From NCBI GenBank assembly GCA_030681895.1, contig JAUXRI010000269.1, forward strand, positions 1-58,430: a DNA stretch of 58,430 bases, read 5' to 3'. Under the pieces are notes generated by a model. That model made no database searches. It saw nothing but the letters and a program-made list of their open reading frames with translations, and had not been told where the DNA came from. This stretch comes from Myxococcales bacterium. GTDB taxonomy: Bacteria; Myxococcota; Myxococcia; Myxococcales; Myxococcaceae. The translations under genes were made by a program, and so were the position numbers. Of the stretch, positions 9,369 through 16,822 are shown piece by piece (the first letter of the stretch is position 1; every line of letters begins with the position of its first letter).

Positions 9369-11696
9369 TCAGCGCGTCAGCACGGCCTCGACGGCTGCGA
9401 CGGCTGCCGGTGCGTAGCTCGACTTGAGGTGCTGCAGGGCTGCCTTCGCGTCGGCCAGTGTCGCCGGCACTGCGCCACCGTGCGCGGCCACCAGGAAACA
9501 CAGGCTCAGCACCACGGCGCGAGGGTCGGTCGGAGCGGGGTCGTCTCCATCGAGGAGCGGCCGCACGATGGCCTCGGCCTCTCGCCAGTGCGTGCCCAGC
9601 ACCGCCGACACCGCCGGCAGCGACGGCGTCTCGAAGGCCCGCTTGCCCTCGAGCAACGCGGCGATGACGACGGCGGTGGCGCACAACGAAATCTGCTCGA
9701 AGGGGGCTCCGGTCGCGCCGCTCTGCTTCGCCACGGCGCGCACCAGCCCGAGCAGTCGAGCGCCTTCTGCGCCGCGCTCAGGCACCAGCGAGAGCACCGC
9801 GTCGAACAGCCGCGTCGCGATGTCGAGCGTGGGGAGCCCCGTCGACGGCACGGGCGCAGGCGCCGCCGGAGCGCTGGGCAGCGGCCTGGCCATCGGCGGC
9901 GAGCTCATCGGCGCGCGGGCCGGTGACGGCGCGCTCGGCATCGGCGGCATCGGTGCGAGCGCGGGCGCTGACGGCGCGGCCGGCGGCGGAGGAGGAGGCA
10001 GGTCGAGGTCGTCGAGCGGAGCCAGCGAGTAGCCATCGAGCGGCGGGAGCTCGAGCCGGTCGAGTGGCGGCAGCGCGTTCGCGTCGAGCGAGGCCATCGG
10101 CTTCTGCTTCGGGCGCGCCCAGTCGGGGAGCTCGGTCTTGCCGTCGTACACGCGCGCGAGGCCTTCGAGCAGCGTGCGCTCGGTGGCGCGAACGGCGGTG
10201 ACGGAGCGGGCCTTCGCGCGCAGCTTCACCTCGTCGAGCACGTCGAGGCGGCCCGGGTCGGCGATGGCCACGTGGAGTCCACCGGCTTCGAGCTTCAGCG
10301 GCACCACCTGCCATTGCTCGGCGGTCTCGCGCGGCAGGAACGGCGCGTTCGTGGTGGTGAGGTTGAGCTCGAGCAGCTGCGGGCCCGTCAGCGAGCGTTG
10401 CCGCAACAGCTCGGCGGCGAGCGGCAGGCCCAGGTCTTCGTCGAGGTGGCCGAGGAAGCAGAGCGCCGCGAACAGCGTGGAGCCGAACGACTGGGCCTGC
10501 ATCAAGCCGGCGTCGGCCTTCTCGACCGTGAGCAGCTGCTTCTCGAGGAGCACCTGCCCGAGCGCGAAGTCCCTGGGGTTGCCGTCGTCTCCGAGGTGGC
10601 GCGCGTGCCACTCCTGGCCCGCGACGCGCGCGGCGTCTGCGAGCTCGGCAACGCGCACGGCGGCCATCTCGTCGCCCGTCATGCGCTTGGTGCTCACCTT
10701 CGCCAGCGTCACCGCACCGTCGGCGTTGGTGGCGCCGATGGTGGCGACTTGGGAGAGATACCCAGACGTCGCCGTCGAGGAAGGCAGGGGCGTCAGCACC
10801 AGAGACTCCCCGCCTTCGAGCTCCTTGAGCAGCAGCGGGCGCCCCTTGAACAGGCGCGCGAAGGTGGCGGTGACGAGGCTGTGTGGACCGTCTCCAGTCG
10901 GCGAGAGCGCGCGCACCATGGCGGCCTCGACGTCAGGTGCCGTGGGGCGCTCGGCCGGGCTCTTCGCCAGCATCGACGCGAGCAGGCTCGCGATGGGCGG
11001 AGGCAACGCGGGGAAGTGCTGCGCCGTCAGCCCGGGGTACTTCTCCACGCGCGCCTTCACCTCGGCGAACGTGGTGCCGGAGAAGAGGGTGCGGCCCGTC
11101 ACCAGCTCGAGGAAGACCAGGCCCAGCCGGAACACGTCGGTGGCTGGCGTGGCGGAGCCGGTGAGCTCCTCTGGCGCGATGCTGAACAGCTCGGCGCGCG
11201 CCGGCCCGAGTGTCGCGTCGGCTTCCTGCGAGGCGGCGACGCCGATGAGGCCGAGGCGCACCTCGCCGTCCTTCGAGATGATGACGCTCGAGCCGCAGAC
11301 GTCGCCGTGGTTCAGCGGAGGGAGCTGCTTGCCCAACGTCGACAACCCACGCGCCGCCTGCGCCGCGATGGCGAGCGCCTCGTGCAAGGTCAGCGGCGCC
11401 TTCTGCGTCAGCGCGGCGTTCATCAGCGCGCGCGCCGTCTCGCCTTCGATGAACTCCTCGACGACCCACGCCGTGCCGTTCGAGAGGCCGACCTCGATGA
11501 GCGGAACCACGCCCGGCTGTCTCAGGCCCAGCCAGCCACGCCCGTACGGAGCGAGCCGCGCCGCGAAGCTGGTCGCCTTCGACCAGGGCGCCTTGCGCGT
11601 GTGCGCGACGATGGGCTTGCCGGTGACAGTGGTGCCAGCCCACACGTCCGTGAGCAGCGACGACGAGAGTCGTTTGGAGAGTCGGTAGGCGCCCAT
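9369..11696 (-). CDS. Pseudokinase fused to MshEN (GspE/PilB N-terminal) domain
   Basis: 775 residues from the ATG at 11696 (an ATG 33 codons upstream adds only unlikely sequence). Residues 1-270 have a Ser/Thr protein-kinase fold, but the VAIK lysine is replaced (KPIVAHTRK), the catalytic loop reads NHGDVCGSS (Lys and Asn of DxKxxN lost), and the DFG aspartate is gone (LGLIG). The APE motif and C-lobe helices remain, so it should bind a partner or nucleotide rather than phosphorylate. Residues about 400-540 resemble the N-terminal domain of type II secretion/type IV pilus ATPases (MshEN, a c-di-GMP-binding fold in some members): LTGPQLLELNLTTTNAPFLP and the GGLHVAIADPGRLD segment. A Pro/Ala-rich linker (about 575-640) precedes a helical C-terminal domain. 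It is convergent with the c-di-GMP protein gene. A scaffold role in pilus or secretion control is inferred. Confidence 0.8.
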   Translation of the reverse strand: MGAYRLSKRLSSSLLTDVWAGTTVTGKPIVAHTRKAPWSKATSFAARLAPYGRGWLGLRQPGVVPLIEVGLSNGTAWVVEEFIEGETARALMNAALTQKAPLTLHEALAIAAQAARGLSTLGKQLPPLNHGDVCGSSVIISKDGEVRLGLIGVAASQEADATLGPARAELFSIAPEELTGSATPATDVFRLGLVFLELVTGRTLFSGTTFAEVKARVEKYPGLTAQHFPALPPPIASLLASMLAKSPAERPTAPDVEAAMVRALSPTGDGPHSLVTATFARLFKGRPLLLKELEGGESLVLTPLPSSTATSGYLSQVATIGATNADGAVTLAKVSTKRMTGDEMAAVRVAELADAARVAGQEWHARHLGDDGNPRDFALGQVLLEKQLLTVEKADAGLMQAQSFGSTLFAALCFLGHLDEDLGLPLAAELLRQRSLTGPQLLELNLTTTNAPFLPRETAEQWQVVPLKLEAGGLHVAIADPGRLDVLDEVKLRAKARSVTAVRATERTLLEGLARVYDGKTELPDWARPKQKPMASLDANALPPLDRLELPPLDGYSLAPLDDLDLPPPPPPAAPSAPALAPMPPMPSAPSPARAPMSSPPMARPLPSAPAAPAPVPSTGLPTLDIATRLFDAVLSLVPERGAEGARLLGLVRAVAKQSGATGAPFEQISLCATAVVIAALLEGKRAFETPSLPAVSAVLGTHWREAEAIVRPLLDGDDPAPTDPRAVVLSLCFLVAAHGGAVPATLADAKAALQHLKSSYAPAAVAAVEAVLTR

Positions 11697-11999
11697 GCGG
11701 CAGGGTTGGAAATATCCAGTAACTGCGTAACAGCACCCCCACCGATTCGCGAACGAGTTTCCCTCACACGACGTGTCGAGCGCCAGTCGCCACATGTGCG
11801 GCCGCGTGGGTGCGCATGTGCGCGTCGAAGAAAGTTGCGCTCACGCCGCGCGCGCCACGAGGGCGGCATCGGCTCGACGGTCGTGAAGGGCGGCGGAGCG
11901 CATGGCGAGCTGACGATGCCTCCTCACCCCACCTGACGAGGCAGGCGCTCGTCACACGTTCGCAGCGGGTGTCGTGTCGCTGCGCTACGAGACGACTCC
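11697..11999. other. Intergenic region between divergent genes
   Basis: About 300 bases without a convincing gene, between the pseudokinase gene (minus) and the ABC exporter gene (plus); it should hold both promoters. Two short perfect palindromes are visible: ACACG-A-CGTGT at 11766-11776 and CACATGTG at 11791-11798. Either could be a regulator site, but both are short and unproven. I cannot assign -35/-10 elements with confidence. Confidence 0.4.
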
Positions 12000-13820
12000 A
12001 TGGCCGGCAAGGACAAGAAGCTCACCACGCGAGAGCTGCTCCAGCAGTTGCCGCGTGCGCTCGGGCTCGTGTGGGAAGCCGACCGCACCAACGCGCTCGC
12101 GCAGCTCGGCCTCACGCTCGTGCAGGCGGTGTTGCCGGCGACGATGGCGTGGGTGGGGAAGCTCATCATCGACACGGTGGTGAAGGCCTCGACGGCGCCG
12201 ACGCCGGAGCTTCACGCGCAGGTGATGCGGTACGTCTCGTGGGAGCTCGGCCTCGCGCTCGCGGTGTTGCTGGTGGGGCGGCTCTCGGCGTTGTCGAGGG
12301 AGCTGCTGCGCGCGCGGCTCGGCAACCTGCTCAACGAGCGCCTGCTCGAGAAAGCGCTGACCCTCGAGCTGCGCCACTTCGAGGACTCGGAGACGTACGA
12401 CGTGATGCAGAACGCGCGTCGGGAGTCGTCGTCGCGCCCACTCTCGCTCGCGATGGCCGGCGTCGGGGTGGTGCGGCACCTGCTCACGTTGTCGACCTTC
12501 GCGGTCTTGCTGTGGAGCATCAGTTGGTGGAGCACGCTGTTGCTGTTGGCTGCGGCGCTTCCGGCGTTCTTTGCCGAGACGAAGCTGTCGGGTGAGGCGT
12601 TCAAGCTGTCATCGTGGCGCGCGCCCGAGAGCCGGCGGCTCAACTACCTGGAGTGGATTCTCACCCGCGACTCCACCGTGAAAGAGGTGAAGCTCTTCGG
12701 GCTGGGGCCGCTCGTGCTGGGCCGCTACCGCGCGCTGTTCGCCAAGTTCCTCTCGGAGGACCGCAAGCTCGCGCTGAAACGGCTCGGCTGGGGCACCGCG
12801 CTGGGCGTGCTGTCGCTCGCGGCGTTCTACGTCTGTTACGTGGTGGTGGCCGGTCGCGCAGCCAGCGGCGCCATCACCGTCGGCGACCTCACCTTGTCCA
12901 TCGTCGTCTTCCGGCAGGGGCAGGGCGCGTTCGAGGCCGTGCTGAGCGCCATCGCGGGCATGTACGAAGACGCGTTGTTCCTGTCGAACCTCGAAGCGTT
13001 CTTCAAGCTCCCGACGACCGCCGAGAAGACGCGCGCCGCGACGCCCGCCACGCTGCCGCCCGGCCCGCACCGGCTCGAGTTGAAGAACGTGTCGTTTCGC
13101 TACCCCGGCAAGACGGAGTGGGCGCTGCACGACGTGACGCTCACGCTGGAGCCCGGAGAGAAGCTCGCGCTCGTCGGCGAGAACGGCGCCGGCAAGTCGA
13201 CGCTCATCAAGCTGCTGCTGCGCCTGTACGAGCCGAGCGAAGGCGCGATTCTCTACGGCGGCGTCGACCTGCGCGACCTCACCGTCGAAGACCTTCGCGG
13301 GCGCGTGGGCGCCGTTTTTCAAGACTTCGTGAGGTACCAGTTCACGGCTGGCGAGAACGTGGGGCTGGGCTCCCCGTCGCAGGTCGACGACCGCCCGTCC
13401 GTCGTGCGTGCTGCTGACGCCGGTGGCGCGAAGGCCGTCATCGAGGCGCTGCCGAAGCAATACGACACCACGCTCGGCGGGTGGTTCGAGAAGGGCCACG
13501 AGCTCAGCGGCGGGCAATGGCAGAAGCTCGGCGTCTCACGGGCCTTCATGCGCGAGAGCGCGGAGCTGCTCATCCTCGACGAGCCCACGGCTGCCATCGA
13601 CGCAGAAGGAGAGGTGGCGCTCTTCGAGCGGTTCCGCGCCCTCTCGGCCAACCGCACCGCCATCATCATCAGTCACCGGTTCTCGACCGTGCGCATGGCC
13701 GACCGGATTGCGGTGCTCGAAGGCGGAAAGCTGATCGAGCTCGGGTCTCACGAGGCTCTCCTCGAGGCCGCGGGACGGTATGCGCACCTCTTCACCCTGC
13801 AGGCGCGCGGCTATCGCTGA
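12000..13820 (+). CDS. ABC exporter, fused transmembrane and ATPase domains
   Basis: 606 residues with the half-transporter layout: an N-terminal membrane domain (about 1-330, with several clear hydrophobic segments such as LLWSISWWSTLLLLAAALP) and a C-terminal ATPase. The nucleotide-binding domain is complete: Walker A GENGAGKST (393-401), Q-loop VFQDF, signature LSGGQ (502-506), Walker B LLILDEPT followed by the D-loop, and switch His559 in ISHR. It would work as a homodimer, or a heterodimer with a subunit not encoded here, and should export a lipid, peptide or small molecule. There is no peptidase C39 domain and no accessory membrane-fusion gene beside it, so the substrate cannot be named. 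The ATG at 12000 opens directly into a conserved-looking N-terminus. Confidence 0.92.
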   Translation: MAGKDKKLTTRELLQQLPRALGLVWEADRTNALAQLGLTLVQAVLPATMAWVGKLIIDTVVKASTAPTPELHAQVMRYVSWELGLALAVLLVGRLSALSRELLRARLGNLLNERLLEKALTLELRHFEDSETYDVMQNARRESSSRPLSLAMAGVGVVRHLLTLSTFAVLLWSISWWSTLLLLAAALPAFFAETKLSGEAFKLSSWRAPESRRLNYLEWILTRDSTVKEVKLFGLGPLVLGRYRALFAKFLSEDRKLALKRLGWGTALGVLSLAAFYVCYVVVAGRAASGAITVGDLTLSIVVFRQGQGAFEAVLSAIAGMYEDALFLSNLEAFFKLPTTAEKTRAATPATLPPGPHRLELKNVSFRYPGKTEWALHDVTLTLEPGEKLALVGENGAGKSTLIKLLLRLYEPSEGAILYGGVDLRDLTVEDLRGRVGAVFQDFVRYQFTAGENVGLGSPSQVDDRPSVVRAADAGGAKAVIEALPKQYDTTLGGWFEKGHELSGGQWQKLGVSRAFMRESAELLILDEPTAAIDAEGEVALFERFRALSANRTAIIISHRFSTVRMADRIAVLEGGKLIELGSHEALLEAAGRYAHLFTLQARGYR

Positions 13821-13922
13821 AGGACGTGTGCGGTCGGGGCGTGAGTCGTTTTCCACCGACGAAGCTCGCGCCCATTCCGCGGGAAAGCTCGAGCACCGCT
13901 GACACCGCATGCTTCACGGCCG

Positions 13923-13946
13923 GTGAACCCCGATTCCATGGTTCAC
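13923..13946. promoter_or_regulatory. 7-bp inverted repeat before a lipoprotein gene
   Basis: GTGAACC (13923-13929) and GGTTCAC (13940-13946) are perfect inverted arms around a 10-base loop. The element sits between the ABC exporter stop codon and the GTG start at 13955. No T-run follows it, so it does not look like a standard intrinsic terminator; it could end the exporter transcript, bind a regulator, or be a leader hairpin. Confidence 0.35.
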
Positions 13947-13954
13947 TCCCGGTC

Positions 13955-14992
13955 GTGAGGGTTCTCGTTCTCAGCCTCGGCGCCCTTCTCGGCTGCACGC
14001 CGATCATGCCGTTCCGGCCCGACGCGTCGACCCCGACGGACGTGGACGCGGGAGTCGCCGACGCGGGAGCCTCGCCTCGGCCCATCGCCTGGAGCGTCAT
14101 CACGCTCCCCGATGCGGGACCGGTTCAGGCCATGGCCGGGAACGGTCGCGAGACCTTCGCGCTGGTGAACGACCAGGTCATGCGGCTCGTAGGAGCGCAG
14201 CTGGTGCCCATCTCAGGCCCGACGCTGGCCCTTGGCATGGGGCTTTTCGTGACGCCCTTCGGCAGTGTGCATGCCATCGGCACCCAGCAGGCGTCCTTCT
14301 GCGCGTCGCGCTGCGAGGACGGAATGAACCACCGCCGCCTCGTCGGCAGGCCGGGCGATCGCCTCCTCAAGATCTGCGGCTTCGGAGAGACCGTCTACGC
14401 CGTCGGAAGCCGGAGCGACGGCTCGACGGTCCTCTTCGACTTCGTCACCAGCCGCGGGTGGGCCGAGCTGCAGTCCTCTTCGGCCCTCGGTGTCGGCGAG
14501 CTCGCCGACTGTCTGGTGCTCCCCTCGACCGAGCTGTTGGTCGCGGGCACCAGTGGCGTCGCGCGCCTGACTCGAACCGGCGCGGTGGTCGCCACAGAGC
14601 CCTTCGAGCTCGCCGGGCAGACCCGCGTCGCGTGGAAGGACCTAGACCTCACGGTGACGCCATCGGGCGACCTCAGGTCGATCATGATCGTCGGAGGTGA
14701 TGGAGCGTATCGGTCGGCGCAGCGGGCCGGCGAGGCGTGGCGGGCGCTCCCGGCGATCGAGCCAGGGGCGTACTTCGAGCGCGTCACCGGCTGGAGCGAG
14801 CCGGACGAGTTCTTCGCCTGGGGGTCGCGGCCGGCGGGTGGCACGGCGGCCTTCCGTTTCACGAATGGGCGGTGGAGCCCCCTCGCGGTGCCCGTCGACG
14901 AACCGCAGCTCTTCGAGACGAGCGGGACCGCGCTCTTCGTCGGAGGTCGCAGCGGCGGCCGGCCCGCGCTGTTTCGTGGCACCTTGCAGTGA
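13955..14992 (+). CDS. Hypothetical secreted lipoprotein
   Basis: 345 residues beginning at GTG 13955. This start places a proper lipoprotein signal (Arg2, then LVLSLGALLGC with Cys14) at the N-terminus; longer frames add unrelated sequence overlapping the exporter. After the Cys comes a short Asp-Ala-Gly linker (DVDAGVADAG), then a strand-rich region with repeated Val-Gly-Gly/Val-Ala-Gly turns (IMIVGGDGAYRS, ELLVAGTSGVARL, ALFVGGRSGGRPA). The repeats suggest a beta-propeller similar in style to the lipoprotein at the left edge of the window, but I recognise no catalytic residues or named family. It is convergent with the TrmJ-like gene, with only nine bases between stops. Confidence 0.75.
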   Translation: MRVLVLSLGALLGCTPIMPFRPDASTPTDVDAGVADAGASPRPIAWSVITLPDAGPVQAMAGNGRETFALVNDQVMRLVGAQLVPISGPTLALGMGLFVTPFGSVHAIGTQQASFCASRCEDGMNHRRLVGRPGDRLLKICGFGETVYAVGSRSDGSTVLFDFVTSRGWAELQSSSALGVGELADCLVLPSTELLVAGTSGVARLTRTGAVVATEPFELAGQTRVAWKDLDLTVTPSGDLRSIMIVGGDGAYRSAQRAGEAWRALPAIEPGAYFERVTGWSEPDEFFAWGSRPAGGTAAFRFTNGRWSPLAVPVDEPQLFETSGTALFVGGRSGGRPALFRGTLQ

Positions 14993-15001
14993 CGCGCGGG
15001 C

Positions 15002-15697
15002 TCAGCGCGCGCCGCTCAACACCAGCACGAGGTCTTTGAGCAGCTCGAGGTCGCGCTCGGTGAGGTCCATCTTGTCGAGCAGCTCCTGCAGTCGCGGCTG
15101 AAAACCCTCGCGCGCGCGAACGCCGCCTTTGAAGAAGCCCCGTGCGTCGAGCTGCTCGGTGAGGAGTGTCTTGAGCGCCACTCGTGAGGGCTGTGCGGCG
15201 CGAGGCTGCTCCGCTTCCGCGGCGGCGAACAACGTCAACGTCACCGCGACGGCATGACTCAGGTTGAGGCTCTCGGTGGGGCCAGGCGTCGGCAGGCGCA
15301 CCACGCGCGGGCACAGCGCGGCCTCGTCGACGGACAGCCCGGTTCGTTCATTGCCGAACACGAGCGCCAGCCGTTCACCGGCAGCAGGCAGGAGCAGGCT
15401 CGCGCGCTCCACCGACAACCACGGCGCCGCCGTCGCCTCGGCCAGCTTCGACGACGTCGCCATTGCCACCGACACGTCCGCCAGGGCTTCGCCCAGCGAC
15501 GCGAACACGGGCGCCTGCTCGAGCAACGCCTGTGAGGGGTGCGCCATCTTCATCGCATCACTTTGATGTACCGAGATGAGCGGCTGCACCAGCCTGAGCG
15601 CACAGCCGAAGTTGCCGCACAGCCTCGCCACGCTGCCGACGTTGAGGGGCCCCTCGGGCCTCACCAGCACCACCACCGCGCGCTCGAGCACATTCAT
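15002..15697 (-). CDS. SpoU/TrmJ-like RNA 2'-O-methyltransferase
   Basis: 231 residues from the ATG at 15697, which opens into MNVLERAVVVLVRP, a typical TrmJ-family N-terminus. The three SPOUT motifs are present: NVGSVARLCGNFG (motif 1 Asn/Arg), LALVFGNERTGLS (motif 2) and SLNLSHAVAVTL (motif 3), which form the trefoil knot that binds S-adenosylmethionine. The family methylates the ribose 2'-OH of tRNA (position 32 for TrmJ) or rRNA. The C-terminal 70-80 residues form a charged helical extension (FQPRLQELLDKMDLTERDLE), also seen in TrmJ. The exact target nucleotide cannot be read from sequence, so no symbol is given. Confidence 0.85.
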   Translation of the reverse strand: MNVLERAVVVLVRPEGPLNVGSVARLCGNFGCALRLVQPLISVHQSDAMKMAHPSQALLEQAPVFASLGEALADVSVAMATSSKLAEATAAPWLSVERASLLLPAAGERLALVFGNERTGLSVDEAALCPRVVRLPTPGPTESLNLSHAVAVTLTLFAAAEAEQPRAAQPSRVALKTLLTEQLDARGFFKGGVRAREGFQPRLQELLDKMDLTERDLELLKDLVLVLSGAR

Positions 15698-15778
15698 CGT
15701 CGTGGGTGGCCTATGGCGGCAGTCGGCTGGTGGCAATGGTGCGCGACTGCTGGCCCGGACCGTGCTTGTGGAAGGGGC

Positions 15779-16648
15779 ATGAAACTCGCGGAGCTCTACG
15801 CCGAGCTGAAGACGCTTGGGCGCGAGGTCTTGCGAAACCGAATCCTCGGGCTCGCGGGCGAGGTCGCCTTCTGGGCCGTCTTCTCACTGTTCCCCGGCTT
15901 GCTCATCGCCGCGGGCCTGCTCAGCACCCTCGACACGCTCCTTGGCAGTCACCTCTCGGCGAACGTCGAGGCGCAGGTACTGGGAGCGCTGCGCGACGTC
16001 CTCACCTCGAAGGCCTCACCGCTGCTCGAGTCGGTGGGCGCGCTGTTTCATGACCCATCGAACAACGTGCTGACGACCGGCGCGCTGGTGTCGTTGTGGT
16101 CCATCTCCTCGGGCATGGCCACGGCGATGGAGGCGCTCGACATCGTCTACGGCGTGCCTGAGATGCGCTCCTGGCTGCGGCAGCGGTTGGTGGCCATCGG
16201 CCTGGGGGTGGGCACGGTGCTCATCTTCTCGGCGGTGCTGGCGCTGCTGGTGGTCGGGCCTGCCATCGGAGGAGGCGACGCGCTCGCGGCGAAGCTGGGC
16301 CTGGGTGAGGCCTACGCGACGGCGTGGGACTGGCTCCGCGCTCCCGCCGCGCTCATCGCGTTGACGCTGTGGACAGCGACCGTCTTTCACCTGGGCCCGT
16401 CGTTCCGCAGCCGCTGGCGTGATGCGATGCCCGGAGCGACCCTCACCGCGCTGCTCTCGGTGCTCATCTCGCTCACCTTCCGCGTGTACCTGGGCTTCTC
16501 GGCTGAGGGGAACCCGGTGGTGGGCCTGCTCGGCGGTGGCCTCGTGTTGATGCTCTGGTTCTATCTGCTCGCCTTCGTGCTGCTCCTGGGCGCGCAGTTC
16601 AACTCACTGAAGCGGGCGCGGAAGGCGAACGCTGCGCGTCTGCCCTGA
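15779..16648 (+). CDS. YihY/BrkB-family inner membrane protein
   Basis: 289 residues from the ATG at 15779, preceded by a good ribosome-binding site (GGAAGGGG, about 3-5 bases upstream). Six or so hydrophobic segments span the protein, with the family hallmark near the N-terminus (GLAGEVAFWAVFSLFPGLLIAAGLL) and conserved GLLGGGLVLMLWFYLLAFVLLLG near the end. The family was once annotated as ribonuclease BN, which is wrong for E. coli YihY; its role is unknown, perhaps in envelope lipid or transport functions. It is divergent from the TrmJ-like gene with about 80 bases between starts. A hairpin follows at 16668. Confidence 0.88.
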   Translation: MKLAELYAELKTLGREVLRNRILGLAGEVAFWAVFSLFPGLLIAAGLLSTLDTLLGSHLSANVEAQVLGALRDVLTSKASPLLESVGALFHDPSNNVLTTGALVSLWSISSGMATAMEALDIVYGVPEMRSWLRQRLVAIGLGVGTVLIFSAVLALLVVGPAIGGGDALAAKLGLGEAYATAWDWLRAPAALIALTLWTATVFHLGPSFRSRWRDAMPGATLTALLSVLISLTFRVYLGFSAEGNPVVGLLGGGLVLMLWFYLLAFVLLLGAQFNSLKRARKANAARLP

Positions 16649-16667
16649 CGTGAGCCCCCCAAAAGCA

Positions 16668-16702
16668 ACGGCACTGCGCGTCGGGGGAGCACGCAGTGCC
16701 GT
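16668..16702. terminator. 11-bp perfect stem-loop after yihY-like gene
   Basis: ACGGCACTGCG (16668-16678) pairs perfectly with CGCAGTGCCGT (16692-16702) around a 13-base loop, 20 bases after the YihY-like stop codon. On the plus strand no T-run follows; on the minus strand the stem is followed by TGCTTTTGG. The strong GC stem and its position suggest a transcription end or attenuation structure between two co-directional genes. Confidence 0.5.
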
Positions 16703-16806
16703 CGGAGCAGCGCTCGACGAGCCGCCGCATCACAAGGTCGTCTTTGAAGTGACAAGTCAGTACGAAGGGTGGCTCACCGCCGCAACCCATTCGCTGCATC
16801 GTTTTT

Positions 16807-16822
16807 TCGAAGGGTCCTTCGA
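16807..16822. promoter_or_regulatory. Palindrome covering the ribosome-binding site
   Basis: TCGAAGGGTCCTTCGA is a 16-base palindrome with a two-base centre (or 6-bp stem with GGTC loop). It contains the likely Shine-Dalgarno GAAGGG and ends on the A of the ATG at 16822, after a run of six T's. In mRNA the fold would hide the ribosome-binding site of the large transglutaminase-like gene. It may instead be a DNA operator. Confidence 0.4.

Noticed and set aside
10272..11936. A 554-codon frame opposite the pseudokinase gene
   Set aside because: Composition is Arg/Ala/Gly/Glu-rich shadow sequence, and it overlaps an evident coding gene on the other strand.
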